DNA of 64,000 bases from Homarus americanus (GCF_018991925.1 NW_024744357.1:4372263-4436262), one strand, 5' to 3'. Shown: positions 20,385 through 32,518, counted from the stretch's first letter. The notes: a model not told the origin generated them from the sequence alone. Made by a program: numbers and translations.

Positions 20385-21690
20385 GCCCATAGGAGCTGCT
20401 GGGTTAGTAGTCAGTAGCTCGGGGCCAGGTCCAGAAGTGAGCTGCTGGGTTAGTAGTCAGTAGCTCGGGGCCAGGTCCAGAAGTGAGCTGCTGGGTTAGT
20501 AGTCAGTAGCTCGGGGCCAGGTCCAGAAGTGAGCTGCTGGGTTAGTAGTCAGTAGCCTGGCCAGGTCCAGGCGTGAGCTGGGGCGGGGTAGTCAGCTGGG
20601 GCCAGGTCCAGAAGTGAGCTGTTGCTAGTAGTCAGTAGCCTGGGGCCAGGTCCAGAAGTGAGCTGCTGGGTTAGTAGCCGTGCCGGGCCAGGGGTCCAGA
20701 AGTGGGAGGCTGCCAGGTAGTCAGTAGCTGGGGCTGTGGTCCAGGGAAGTGAGTTGCTAGTAGTCAGTAGCTCGGCCAGGCCCAGAAGTGAGCTGCTGTT
20801 AGTAGTCAGCCGGGGCCAGGTCCAAAGCAGCTGTTGGGTTAGTAGTCAGTAGTCAAATAGGTCCAGAAGTGAGCTGCTGGGTTAGTAGCTGCAGTCAAAG
20901 GTCCAGAAGTGAGCTGCTGTTGCAGAAATAGTAGCTTCAAAGGTCCAGAAGTGAGCTGCTACAGTAGTCGCAGGCTCGGGGCCAGGTCCAGAAGTGAGCT
21001 GTTAAGAGAGTCAGTAGTTTTCAAACAGTCCAGGAAGTGAGCTGCTGGGTTAGTAGTCAGTGAAGCCAGCACAGGTCCAGAAGGAGTTGCTGGGTTAGTA
21101 GTCAGGCTCGGGGCCAACCAGAAGTGGCTGCTGCTAGTCAGCTCGGGGTCCAGTGAGCTGCTGGGTTAGTAGAACAGAAGCCTGGGCCAGGTCCAGAAGT
21201 GAGCTGTTGGCTAGTAGTCAGTAGCTGGGCCAGGTCCAGAAGCAGCTGCTGGGTTGGGTAGTCAGCTTCGGGGCTGTGGTCCAGAAGTGAGCTGTTGCTA
21301 GTAGTCAGCTCGGGGCCAGGTCCAGAAGTGAGCTGTTGGGCAGTGTAGTCAGTAGCTCGGGGCCAGGTCCAGAAGTAGAGCGAAGCAATAGTAGTCAGCA
21401 GCTCAGCCAGGTCCGAGAAGTGAGCTACAAGGCAGTCAGCAGCCTGGGCCAGTCCAGAAGTGAGCTGCTGCCAGTAGTCAGTAGCTTCAGCCAGGTCCAG
21501 AAGTGAGCTGCCAGCCAGCAGCCGCAGCTCGGGCCAGGTCCAGAAGTGAGCTGCTGGGTTAGTAGTCAGTAGCTCGGGGCCAGGTCCAGAAGTGAGCTGC
21601 TGGGTTAGTAGTCAGTAGCTCGGGGCCAGCTCCAGAAGTGAGCTGCTGGGTTAGTAGTCAGTAGCTCGGGGCCAGCTTCAGAAGTGAGGC
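20385..21690. repeat. 46-bp minisatellite
   Basis: About 28 units with a 46-bp period; the unit begins GAGCTGCTGGGTTAGTAGTC and ends GGGGCCAGGTCCAGAAGT. The first three and last four units are almost perfect, while units between about 20555 and 21530 are full of small indels and odd substitutions. That pattern may reflect unpolished long-read sequence rather than biology. Confidence 0.95.
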
Positions 21691-22375
21691 CAGAGACTTA
21701 TTCTGGAGTTCTTGTGTACTGGTGATCCACTGTTCGACCTGGGTGTTGTTAGCTAGACAACTGCACCTGTTATCCCCGCCACATGAAGATTGGCCTCTCA
21801 CTCCACGTCATCGTTCTCTCTCTCTTATTTGACTCGCTTCCCCTTCCCCTTTATCTGGTCACTCTTTAGCTCATCCTCTTCTTCCACACATTTCCATCTC
21901 TCTTGACCCTATTCATCATTTCCTCTCCCCTCGTGACCTGGTTCCTTCAAGGTGACCAAGACAGATGATACGAAGAATGTTAAGTGACCTTTAGGATGGT
22001 GAGACCACAGTGTTCTGCTCCCTCACAACACCTCTTTCCTCACCTTCTCTCTTACCTTCTTCTTCTCCCACACCTCCTTCACCCCCTTCTTCCCTTCACC
22101 CCTTCACCCACTCTTCTTCACCCTCCTTCCCCTTCACCCCCTTCACCCTTCACCCTTCTTCACACTTCACTCTTCACCCCCTTCAATTCTTCACCCCCCT
22201 CTTCGCCCTCACACACTAGGCTTTCTTACTCGTGTGGCAAGTGAACTTTGGGACAAAATAGATGTATATAAAACTCATCGTGTGAACAAAGGCGACAATC
22301 ACCGCGGCCAAAACTGATCTTCGTCATTATTGTTTTAACTCTGAAGTAAAAATGAACGACGAAGGACAGTAAGTT
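21691..22375. other. Unique sequence with a pyrimidine-rich patch
   Basis: 22025-22215 is CT-rich with repeated TTCACCC words. The forward frames there (P/S/L-rich) are compositional. The rest is unremarkable. Confidence 0.5.
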
Positions 22376-22385
22376 ATGCTCTCTC

Positions 22386-22440
22386 TTACACCTGTGGTCC
22401 TACACCTGTGGTCCTACACCTGTGGTCCTACACCTGTGGG
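22386..22440. repeat. 14-bp tandem repeat
   Basis: Four units of ACACCTGTGGTCCT. Confidence 0.9.
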
Positions 22441-22507
22441 TCAATAAGCATACCTTTCCTTCCAGTATTATATCAAGAGTATTCATTACTCAGTTATTTA
22501 CTTAACC

Positions 22508-22511
<4 letters not shown>

Positions 22512-22596
<85 letters not shown>
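22512..22596. repeat. TA microsatellite
   Basis: About 42 TA dinucleotides, abutting the 5' end of the Helitron-like copy 2. TA runs also mark the 5' end of copy 1. Confidence 0.95.
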
Positions 22597-22597
<1 letters not shown>

Positions 22598-22975
22598 CAA
22601 AGAAGTATGTCTGTTTGTGTGTGTGTCCACACGAGAATCTCGGAAACTACTTTACCGATCTGTAGTGATGATGGATGGTGTTACATGTAGTGATGATGGA
22701 TGATGTTATATGTAGTGATGATGGGTGGTGTTATATGTAGTGATGATGGATAGTGTTATATGTAGTGATGATGGATGATGTTATATGTAGTGATGATTAG
22801 ACAATAAAATAATAACAGTGTAATGCTAAAAAAATATACCTCGCTGTACCGTTGTAGTGAAAAACATGATGGAACTTACATACACTGAACAGTGAGACAA
22901 TGTGGAGCCTCCTGGAGGGTGGCGTGCTACCGTGGCCTAGCGAATGAGCCGCCCGGAGGGCGGCGTTTCTGCTAG
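22597..22975 (+). mobile_element. Helitron/HINE-like element, copy 2 (intact 3' hairpin)
   Basis: It begins ACAAAGAAGTATGTCTG and continues with GAGAATCTCGGAAACT and CTTTACCGATCTGTAG. About six 25-bp units (TGATGATGGATGGTGTTATA) follow, then an AATAAAATAATAACAG-containing right arm. The 3' end is a perfect 7-bp hairpin GCCGCCC-GGA-GGGCGGC (22948-22964), seven bases, then CTAG (22972-22975) followed by T. A hairpin shortly before CTRR with insertion before T is the standard Helitron 3' signature. No Rep/helicase is present. Confidence 0.8.
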
Positions 22976-23084
22976 TAATAAATAAATACCGTATGATGAT
23001 TTTGGAGAAGGGTGATTTTCCTCCTCATTCCTGGTATAAAACAGAGTAACACGGGAAGCCTAGTTGACTGACAAAGGTGTTCTG

Positions 23085-24012
23085 TAGCTCTTCAGGTGTC
23101 CACCAAGGCCCTTGACTCTGTCAATTTTGGCTGCCCACCAGAATTCATCGCCATTGTGAGGCAACTGCACGATGGCATGAACGGCATTGTCCTGCACAAC
23201 GGCACCCAGTCTGAGTTCTTCCCCATCCAAACAGGGGTTAAACAAGGGTGTGTACTGGCACCAACTCTCTTTTCCATTTTCTTGGCTGCCTTCCTTACTC
23301 GTGCCAGTGCCAATTTAGCCGGCGGGGTGGACATCCAGTACCGGATGAAGGGTCTCTTCAACATAAGACGATCCCAGGCAGGAATAAAGGTGTCGGCAGC
23401 TTCCATTACTTAACTTCAGTATACAGACGACCTCACCCTTGTTGCTCACACTGCATGCGATCTACAGGAAATCCTGAACACCAACGCAGATGAGTAGGCA
23501 CTCTTCTGCCTTGAATTGAATGTATGTAAGACTCAGATTCTCTTTCAACCTGCCCCTGGTTCAGCCACACCTCCACCATCCATCCAGCTTAACGGTACTA
23601 CCCTCTCTAATGTTACCCATTTAAATTATCTCTGCTCCTACCTGTCCACCACCGTGTCTTCAGCACCTCAACGTAGTCTACATGCCATCCTCCGAGTTCG
23701 CTGGGAAGACAAGAGAACAAATGCCAGTATTCTCGCTGCCACCAACTGTAGGAGCATCGATGAATGGCAGTAGACTGTCAAATCAGCTAATTTACAGTCA
23801 CCTAAAGAATAGTAAACGTAACGCTGGCGGGCACTGAAAAGGTATCGGGATAGTCTTAAGACAAACCTGGAAAAGTGCCAAATCGACCCCCTCACCCGGG
23901 AGACGATTACTCCACACCATAACGCTTGGAGGAGCACCACACAAGAAGGTGTCAATACTTTCGAGTTAACCCGACTGCAAACCGAGGCAGACAAGCGCCA
24001 ATGCCGGAAGAT
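23085..24012 (+). mobile_element. Broken non-LTR retrotransposon (reverse transcriptase and C-terminus)
   Basis: Forward frames in succession encode KALDSVN (an RT palm A-box variant of KAFD-xVN), VRQLHDGM, TGVKQGCVLAPTLFS (the GVxQG block), then after a frame change QYTDDLTLV (catalytic YxDD, about 23420). An in-frame TAG follows about 23 codons later, then LNVCKTQILFQPAPG. A jump follows SSAPQ: roughly 80-90 residues expected between the thumb start and the RW-x-D block are missing, and the frame resumes with LRVRWEDK. Beyond 23770 another frame gives KRYRDSLKTNL and AWRSTTQEG, the usual C-terminal end of this element family. No endonuclease is seen, so the copy is 5'-truncated, shifted and dead. 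I do not assign a clade. Confidence 0.8.
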
Positions 24013-24203
24013 AGTGTTGCCTCCCCTCCCGCACTAGATGTAGCCCTCCACACGTGCAACATCTAAGGACGACCCTGCCGGTCCTTTGTCGGCCTCTTGA
24101 GTTACCTCAGAGCTCACCAACGAAGGTGACATCCTTAATAATTCATATCATTTTATCATAGCTGGATGATCGTCATACTCGATTCCGAATGACAGCAAAG
24201 TAG

Positions 24204-24205
<2 letters not shown>
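24013..24205. other. Retrotransposon flank
   Basis: Short mixed sequence after the element's coding end, possibly its 3' UTR. No tail is recognisable. Confidence 0.35.

Positions 24206-24248
<43 letters not shown>
24206..24248. repeat. GT microsatellite
   Basis: Uninterrupted (GT)n of about 42 bp. Confidence 0.95.
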
Positions 24249-24319
24249 GTAAACACTTCTTCCGTGTGGGTTGGAGGCCGAAGCTGGGAAAACCTGGATA
24301 CCATTAGGGAGAAAATGTG

Positions 24320-24428
24320 TCAATAGTGTGTCAGCTTAAAGCTAGTGTGTCAGCTTAAAGCTAGTGTTTCAGCTTAAAGATAGTGTGTCAGCTTAAAGCT
24401 AATGTGTCAGCATAAAGATAGTGTGTCA
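24320..24428. repeat. 19-bp minisatellite
   Basis: Five to six units of AGTGTGTCAGCTTAAAGCT with single-base variants. Confidence 0.93.
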
Positions 24429-24429
24429 C

Positions 24430-27400
24430 TTGTTGGCCAATCCGATGTGTAATATTCACATTTACTCGTATCTACATATATTATGTATATAACGTCACGG
24501 GAGATTATTTACAATTGTGATGTCACAGTCCGGTCTTAGTTATATTTGGTAAGACACCAAAGAGCTGTTTCTCTACACCCCTCCACAACCTTGATGCTGT
24601 GTAGGTGGGCGGTACGCTGTCTTGGGAACACCTTTACCTGGGCACTAACGAAGCACAATTATAATTCCGTTATTTTTAATACAAACAAGAGATTAGATTA
24701 CGTTAGAGACCCTTAGCAACAATTTCTTTACTTTATACTTTTGTCTAGTGTTTGATGCTCTTTTGTTTTATGTTTTAACTTGTAATTTATTCTTATATTA
24801 CATACAGTCGAGTTTCCCCGTTTGTGCATTAGACGGTTCTGTCATTATTAACACCTCGTCTCTGCACACTTTATTCCTTACCAAAGATATATATTCCCAT
24901 TTTTGAAACATTACATTGCACAAAACAAAATGTTTATCTCTGCGTAATTTATGTGTACAATATTTTCACTAATTTTAGGAGTCCTGTGTTTATAGAAGTA
25001 ATTTAATCAAAGTAGTATACCTTTTGTTGTAGTTAATTACAGTATTTATCATAATTAATTGCGAAGTGCTTCTGGTTTCTACTTAAATATGAATATATGA
25101 TTATAAAACTCGACAGGGTAATTGTATGCATAAATCACGAAGGCAAAGTAATATGATTTTCATATTGTGGTCACCTACAGCTATACCTCTTTCTCTGCCT
25201 CACTCAATTTCATGAATAAAATTGTTATTCTTATATTCATGTGTGTGTATAGTATAATGTGTACACACGTATGCAAATTTATCTACACAAATACAGTACG
25301 AGTTACTATTTTACTTAATCATATTCCTGTGTATTTTGTGTTATTTTATCCCGGTTACAATAAATGGTTTCTAATTGTTGGCAAGAGATGGTTCAAGTCG
25401 GTTTTTTGGTGCAGTATTCAGGAGCACCGGTCACAGAGCCATAATTGGTATTTTAGAAAACAACTTTGAAAAAATAGAGTCTAGTGTATAGCTTTTCAAA
25501 CTCTATCATTATTGTGGTGGTGAGGGTAGTGAGGAGTGGTGAGGGTGATGGTGAGGGCGTCGTGAGCGGTAGTGGAGGCAGGTGGTGAGGGTGGTGTTGG
25601 GAGGTAAGGACGGAGTGATGGTGTTGGTTACCTTCATAAACTCACTCACTCAGAGTAAAGGAGGATAAATGAGGTACTTCTGGCACTGTGAGGAAGCAAT
25701 ATATACAGGATTTGTAGTTAATAAAGTGATGACAGTGTAGAGGAATAGCTCCTTAGTGCTTTATGTCTGGCTGGTGTCTCCTCGTGTGATGAAGGTCTTT
25801 TGATCCTGAATTAAAGTGAAGTTGGATATTTGGGCAGAGTTTGAAGTAAATAACAGATGTTGGTTTATTTCCAAGCAGTAGTCGTTGGTAAAGTGATTAG
25901 TGAAGTATATTGCAGGTAACAGCAAAACTCACCTATTTTCATTAACACAGACGCACCTGGAAACAGAGGCATTGTTTACCTGTATTCAGACACTGTTATT
26001 TAACTTTATTGGAGAGCTTTGTCGAAAATATATCCAAGTTGTGTGGGTTATTAAATACAAAAAGAAAAAATTGCTATCATCCAAATATTTTCGAAAATAG
26101 GGATGAAAAATGAAATAATTCTCAGCACGTGAATGAAATGGTGTCAATTAATCCAGCAGCTCTCCCAAGGCCTGAGGGGTGGCGATCACATTCCTCAGCT
26201 CTAAAAGTTTCAGGCTATCTTTGCCAATTTTACCCAGATTTCAGTATTTCTCTAGGGACTACAGTTTTTAATGCCATTCATCTATCCCAATTTCTGTCTA
26301 TCCCATGGCCCTCATATCCTTACTTTTACCCATTAATCTATCAACTATTATTTACTCATCCCTTATTGTAAGGTTTAATTATCTATGTTTTCTTATTCTA
26401 TTTACATTTTTTTTTTCATTCCATCATATTTTCTTTAACACTAAATAAACATAAAATTAAAGACACGTCATAATGGTAGTTCACTTCTTTCGACATCAAA
26501 CAAAATCAAATCTAATGTAAAAAAAAAAAAAAAGTTCGTGAGATTTTATAACCAACTTGTACAGTAAATCTCATCCTGGGAGGGTAAACACGGAGGGTAT
26601 GATACGACCTTTACCCACCAGCACCAGGGAATATGAGGCCAGTGTTAACGAGACGAAGATTATTCCCTCATACCTCACGATAATATTTCAGAATATCAAA
26701 GAATAACTACTAAACATCTTTCTATTCCCACGCATTTATTTTCTTTGTTCATATATACAATCAGCTATTAAAATCCGTTTGCCTTTCACCCACTACACCA
26801 CGAACTATTTGAGATTCAAACTCATGAATCCGAAGCATTTATAAACAGATTAATATATATCAGTCTACTGCATTGGGTTCACGAGTCTGAATCTCTGAGT
26901 TTGTGATTCAGTGGGAGAAGTAAACGGACTTGTAATAGTTGACTGCACATTATATAAACCTGGTTGGTTGGATATGTAGAAGCGCGTTTTGTAGAAGCTA
27001 CCTTCCTGGGGTCGTAGAAGAGAGCACTATGGTATTATACTCATGGTGCTCCTACACATTTAATATACCAGTGCAGTCATTCAATAAGGTTTCTTCTTAT
27101 TAATAAATCATGTTACATACATATACACACACATACACACACAATACTCCCTTAATATACAGTAAAATACAATCAATATACAAAGTTAATAACTAATAAT
27201 TATCATCCTAGAATAACCTTTGCTGCATTTAAAACAGTGACCACCAAATTACGACGAAATATCCAACTTACAATTATTGTTAGCGGGGGAAAAAAAATTT
27301 GCGGGATGGTGTAAATAAATAAGTTAGCCATCGAAATTTTTCTTTTTCTTTGATTTTCTGTGATTCTCATTTTCTTCCTCCGTCATTCGTCTTATTTTAA

Positions 27401-27900
27401 CAGTATTATTATTTGTTTTCTTATAAATTTACAATGGTTATTTAAATTTATTCTTATTTTCTCTTCATGTATAAGTATTATATTTGACGAAACAATGGAG
27501 TAATAATTCATATTCAGTACCAGTAATTTTGTCTGACCATTAATGTCAGAGAAAACAAGAACCCTTATCAATCTTTCCTTCACTCATGTATATATTTAAG
27601 TTAAGTTTGGAACATTATGACATGAGGAATAATTTCAGTGGTAATTTTGTTGTTAAGGTTAGATTAGATTAGGTTAAATGAGTGATTTGATATGCAGTTT
27701 CATGTTGAAGTTATATTACATCTGTTGTGAGAATTGACTTACGCTTATGACACTAGAAAGTTAATAAGAGATTATGAAAGACGATCTACTGAAGAAGTTA
27801 GTTGTGTGTGTATATTTTCTCTTGTCTCAACTTTTAGTATTATTAATATTTCTTCACAGAGCATTAACGAAATTTTATAGATAAGATAAATATTAAAAGT
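24430..27900. other. 3.5 kb of AT-rich unique sequence, no gene recognised
   Basis: The longest stretch here without obvious repeats. Open frames are short (up to about 100 codons) and have AT-driven composition. A GTGGTGAGGGTG-rich patch lies at 25510-25600, an A13 run at 26520, and TTAGATTAGATTAGG-like words at 27655-27680. The frame 25167-25469 is hydrophobic but lacks any domain. Confidence 0.45.
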
Positions 27901-27906
27901 AAGGTA

Positions 27907-28866
27907 TCTATCTATATAAAACAAAGAAGTATGTCTGTCTGTGTGTGTGTCCGCACGAGAATCTCGGAAACTACTTTACCGATCTGTAGTGATGATGATG
28001 GATGGTGTTATATGTAGTGATGATGGATGGTGTTATATGTAGTGATGATGGATGGTGTTATATGTAGTGATGATGGATGGTGTTATATGTAATGATGATG
28101 GATGGTGTTATATGTAGTGATGATGGATGGTGTTATATAGAAAGATGATGGATGGTGTTATATGTAGTGTGACGGATGGTGCTATATGTAGCAGATGATG
28201 GATGGTGTTATATGTAGTGATGATGGATAAAGTTATATGTAGTGATGATGGGTAGGCAGGTAGTGATGATGATGAAGTTATATGTAGTGATACGGATGGT
28301 GTTATATGTGTGATGGATGTTGTTATATGTAGTGATGATGGATGATGTTATATGTAGTGATGATGGGTAGTGTTATATGTGGTGATGATGGATGGTGTTA
28401 TATGTAGTGATGATGGATGGTGTTATATGTAGTGATGATGGATGATGTTATATGTAGTGATGATGGGTGGTGTTATATGTAGTGATGATGGGTGGTGTTA
28501 TATGTAGTGATGATGGGTGGTGTTATATGTGGTGATGATGGATGGTGTTATATGTAGTGATGATGGATGGTGTTATATGTAGTGATGATGGATGGTGTTA
28601 TATGTAGTGATGATGGATGGTGTTATATGTAGTGATGATGGATGGTGTTATATGTAGTGATGATTAGACAATAAAATAATAACAGTTTAATGCTAAAAAA
28701 GTATACTTTGCTGTACCGTTGTAGTGAAAAACATGGTGGAGCTTACACACACCGTTAATGAACTATTGATGGAAGAAGGTGGTTTGAGGACTGAACAGTG
28801 AGACAATGTGGAGCCTCTCGGAGAGTGGCGTCCTACCATGGCCTAGCGAATGAGCGTTTCTGCTAG
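27907..28866 (+). mobile_element. Helitron/HINE-like element, copy 3 (expanded satellite)
   Basis: It starts A|TCTATCTATATAAAACAAAG, which fits Helitron insertion after A with a 5' TC; an alternative start is 27911. After the CGAGAATCTCGGAAACT segment comes a 25-bp satellite of about 27 units (27985-28660, core TGATGATGGATGGTGTTATA), then a right arm like copy 2. It ends TTTCTGCTAG|T (CTAG at 28863-28866). Compared with copy 2, the 3' hairpin is missing: GAATGAG joins directly to CGTTTCTG. Units at 28136-28330 are irregular. Confidence 0.8.
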
Positions 28867-29435
28867 TTTAATATATGTATGTCTTGTATATATGTAGTGT
28901 GTGTGTGACGCCAAAGAATATACCTTATGCTGTTATCCTTTAAGTCATCACTTCCCGAGCCCTTGTGAGAGATACTGCATAAAGGTGATGCTGGAAGCCA
29001 CTCACCTGCCTGGTAAAGACCAACAGGTTAATTGGTTTACACATTAATCTAATGAGTAAAAAACTTCACTGAACACCTACAAATTGGTATGGGTCTGTGT
29101 AGTCATAATCAAATTTTCGGAAGTTATTTTATACATGAACACCTGTAGACCTTAATTAGTTTGTTATATAATAATTAACTTATGAAGTTTAGTTGTGGTA
29201 TAGGAATTAGAGAGAGATGTAATATAGTTAATGAACTTCAATACAGGTAACTCTGTTGGCTTGAGCTGAAAATTACATTACAACTGGTCGATCTTGAGGG
29301 GAGGAAAGTGTCTTGACTGGGAGAGGTGAAGACGAATTAGATGGTGTGGAAGGTAACGTCAATACGATAATACTTTAATAGGGAAGAGTATATTGTTTTA
29401 GCATGTTGATTTTAATTGTACGGCTGAGGTATTGT
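28867..29435. other. Unique sequence
   Basis: AT-rich, with no gene or repeat seen beyond a short GTGTGTGTG. Confidence 0.4.
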
Positions 29436-29437
29436 CA

Positions 29438-29884
29438 CCAACCCAACCCAACCCAACCCAGCCCAGGCCCAGCCCAGCCCAGCCCAGCCCAGCCCAGCCC
29501 AGCCCAGCTCCAGCCCACCAACCCAACCCAACCCAACCCAACCCAGCCCAGCCCAACCCAACCCAACCCAACACCAACCCAACCCAACCCAACTCCAAAG
29601 CCCAGCTCAACCCAACCCAACCCAACCCAGCCCAGCCCAAATGCAACCCAACCCAACCCAACCTAACAACAACCCAAACCAACCAACCCAACCCAACCTA
29701 ACACCAACCCAACACCAACCCAACACCAACCCAACACCAACCCAACACCAACCCAACACCAACTCTAACACCAACCCAACACCAACCCAACACCAACCCA
29801 ACACCAACCCAACACCAACCCAACCCAACCCAACACCAACCCAACCCAACACCAACCCAACACCAACCCAACCCAACCCAAACC
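29438..29884. repeat. CCCAA / CCCAG / CCCAACACCAA array (G-quadruplex-prone)
   Basis: About 445 bp of CCCAA pentamers with CCCAG blocks in the first third and AACACCAACCC 11-mers in the last half. The minus strand reads GGGTTGGGTTGGG over long stretches, fulfilling the three-G, two-base-loop quadruplex pattern many times. Open frames on both strands (PTQPN; GWVGLG) are artefacts. Confidence 0.96.
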
Positions 29885-30865
29885 AGAGAGGGTGTTATTC
29901 ATTGCTACAGTTAAACTCAACCTTTCACTCGATGTTATAATGCATTACTGTGCTTCAACTACCGAGTAAGGTCATTAAGCGTGTATTCTGAGGTAAGTTA
30001 TAGACTAAACACCAACTATTAATGTTAATAGTGAAATAAACAAGAGATTTATGAGGCTATTAAATGTTGTTGATGAAGATGTATCAGATCTAAAACACCC
30101 ATTTTATTCTTGATAAAAAATATTAAATAAATAAAAGCTAAACAATAGCTGTATACATAACATTGACCTTAGTCTATTAAAACAATAGAGTGTAATAAAG
30201 ACCAAGAATAACTCGATAGATAGGAGATAATAATAGAAATAAAAACAAAAGTAATTCAAGATAGGAATAAAAGGCATAGAGGTAAATGTCTCTTTTAGAT
30301 CTACACGAGATGATTTAGTATTAAAGCGGGATGCAAAATATTTCTTCCCTTCAGCGATACAGTTAGGGGAGACTCAGAGATAACGAGGTAACTAAGGGTA
30401 AACGGAAGTCTATGTTGGTTTTACTCTATATTATCTCAAGAGTTATTATAGACATATACATGAAATATATATAAAATTAGATTCTTTATATTAATCTTTT
30501 AAAAGCATCAAGTTAATTTTACTTTAGTCTCTGTGATTATTAACTGTTTTGTGTTTGCATGTGAGTCGCAATCCCTTAATTAGTTTTGTCATCTTAACTA
30601 ACTTAATATAGTGCTCTTAGGCTGTATGATGTTCTCTATTCATTACAATTGGAACTGACGGAGACTAAATTGGCGTTAAACATATTTACATTTGGAACAG
30701 TCCCCCAGTGGGAGTATTTGATCCCCCAGTGGGAGTATTTGATTATCTCAATATGTGTCTCAGAGGCCTCGGTAACTGTTAACCAAATTGGCACCCCCAA
30801 AGTTCCCATCTGAGCCGAACCTATATCTGCCTCACCGAATTCCAGTCACGTAAATTGATTATGTA
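29885..30865. other. AT-rich unique sequence with a short direct repeat
   Basis: At 30703-30745 a 22-bp unit containing CCCCCAGTGGGAGTATTTGA occurs twice. CCCCAGTGGGG-like words make a small dyad. Otherwise nothing. Confidence 0.5.
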
Positions 30866-30867
30866 AT

Positions 30868-30869
<2 letters not shown>

Positions 30870-30912
<43 letters not shown>
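30870..30912. repeat. GT microsatellite
   Basis: (GT)n of about 42 bp. Confidence 0.95.
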
Positions 30913-30914
<2 letters not shown>

Positions 30915-31046
30915 TAAAAAAGAATTAAATCAAGGGTCTCCGTAGCTTCTCTTTAAATATACACAAACCCCGTAATGGCCTCTGGTGTTCATTGTTGAGG
31001 TGATGACAACAACACGGTATTGCTGAACCAACTGTCCAAACATTAA

Positions 31047-31122
31047 GGTGGTCCACACGCCAGGCGAAGGGTCCACACACGCCAGGCGAAGGGTCCACTC
31101 ACGCCAGGCGAAGGGTCCACAC
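31047..31122. repeat. About 23-bp minisatellite
   Basis: Three units containing ACGCCAGGCGAAGGGTCCAC. It is covered by a minus-strand open frame at 31268-30930 that has no domain. Confidence 0.85.
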
Positions 31123-31454
31123 CAACACAACATCAAGTATATGAAAATAACTCTCACAGAATACATGCTTTTCATCTCTAATAAAAACTCATCTCCTGGA
31201 TTTTTCCTATGAAATAAATTGCTCATTTTCTGCTGAACACTGAGCCCAGCATTAAACGAACCTCGCAAAATTTCCCGTTGTGAAAATTTGTCTTTTGTAT
31301 TCGTCCTTTGATGCTCTCTTTTATAAGCTGGGATTTTGTTGTAGTGTGAGCGTCATGTCGGCAGACTTTCTCTTTGGCTGTAATTGTCATACTTTTATGT
31401 ACATAAAGTACAGTAGGTTAGATTATGTTACGTTACGTCACGTTACATTAGATT

Positions 31455-31632
31455 TGGTGACACACTACACCTGCACATCCCTACAATCACATACACTGCA
31501 GCTGCACATCCCTACAATCACATACACTACATCTACACATACCTGAAGTTACATACACTACACCTGCACATCCCTATAGTCACACTACAGCTACACATCC
31601 CTATATTTAAACACAACCGCTACACATCCCTA
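31455..31632. repeat. About 31-bp minisatellite
   Basis: Five to six diverged units with CTGCACATCCCTACAATCAC at the core and CATACACTACA linkers. Confidence 0.85.
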
Positions 31633-31865
31633 GTAACCTTGAATCAACACTGCAACATGGCATGAGGTTCAACATATCATCAGGTTAAAATGTCCTGAAC
31701 AGTGTATTTTACGGCTCTCATATAACGCCAAGAGGAATTAATTACCAAGGTAAGTTGATCCCCCGTTGCACCTGTATCGTGTGTAATATTTCCCGTCTCT
31801 CACACAGTGGTTAAAACTCGGATGTTATCGGTGTCAGAGCTTAGTGTACTGTACGTTACGTTGTT

Positions 31866-31963
31866 ATGTTATGTTTTAGGTTTTAGGTTTTAGGTTAGGT
31901 TAGGCTAGGTTATGCTATGTTATGCTATGCTATGCTATACTATGCTATGCTATGAACCGGAGA
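31866..31963. repeat. TTTTAGG/TTAGG tract passing into GCTAT repeats
   Basis: GGTTTTAGGTTTTAGG, then GGTTAGGTTAGGCTAGG, then TTATGCTATGTTATGC and CTATGCTATGCTAT. A short arthropod telomere-like pentamer run grades into a different pentamer. Confidence 0.85.
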
Positions 31964-32193
31964 AAATTTAGCGGTGGTGCTTAGGCTGAAAATATACGAT
32001 GTTATTTTGTTTTGTATTTTTAACATTATGGTTTCATGGTATTATCGTATTTATGTTTTATGTAGAGAGGGTGAGGGAGGATTACAGTGATATACTATTA
32101 GTTTTAATATATATAGTGAACACCTTCTTCTCTGGCCTCTATGTAAATTATATTAGGTATATTTGATGATTCAGGGTGTATAACATGTTAAAC

Positions 32194-32194
<1 letters not shown>
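31964..32194. other. Unique AT-rich spacer
   Basis: No features recognised. Confidence 0.4.

Positions 32195-32248
<54 letters not shown>
32195..32248. repeat. GT microsatellite
   Basis: (GT)n of about 52 bp, immediately next to the ATT tail of the R3 copy. Confidence 0.95.
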
Positions 32249-32518
<270 letters not shown>

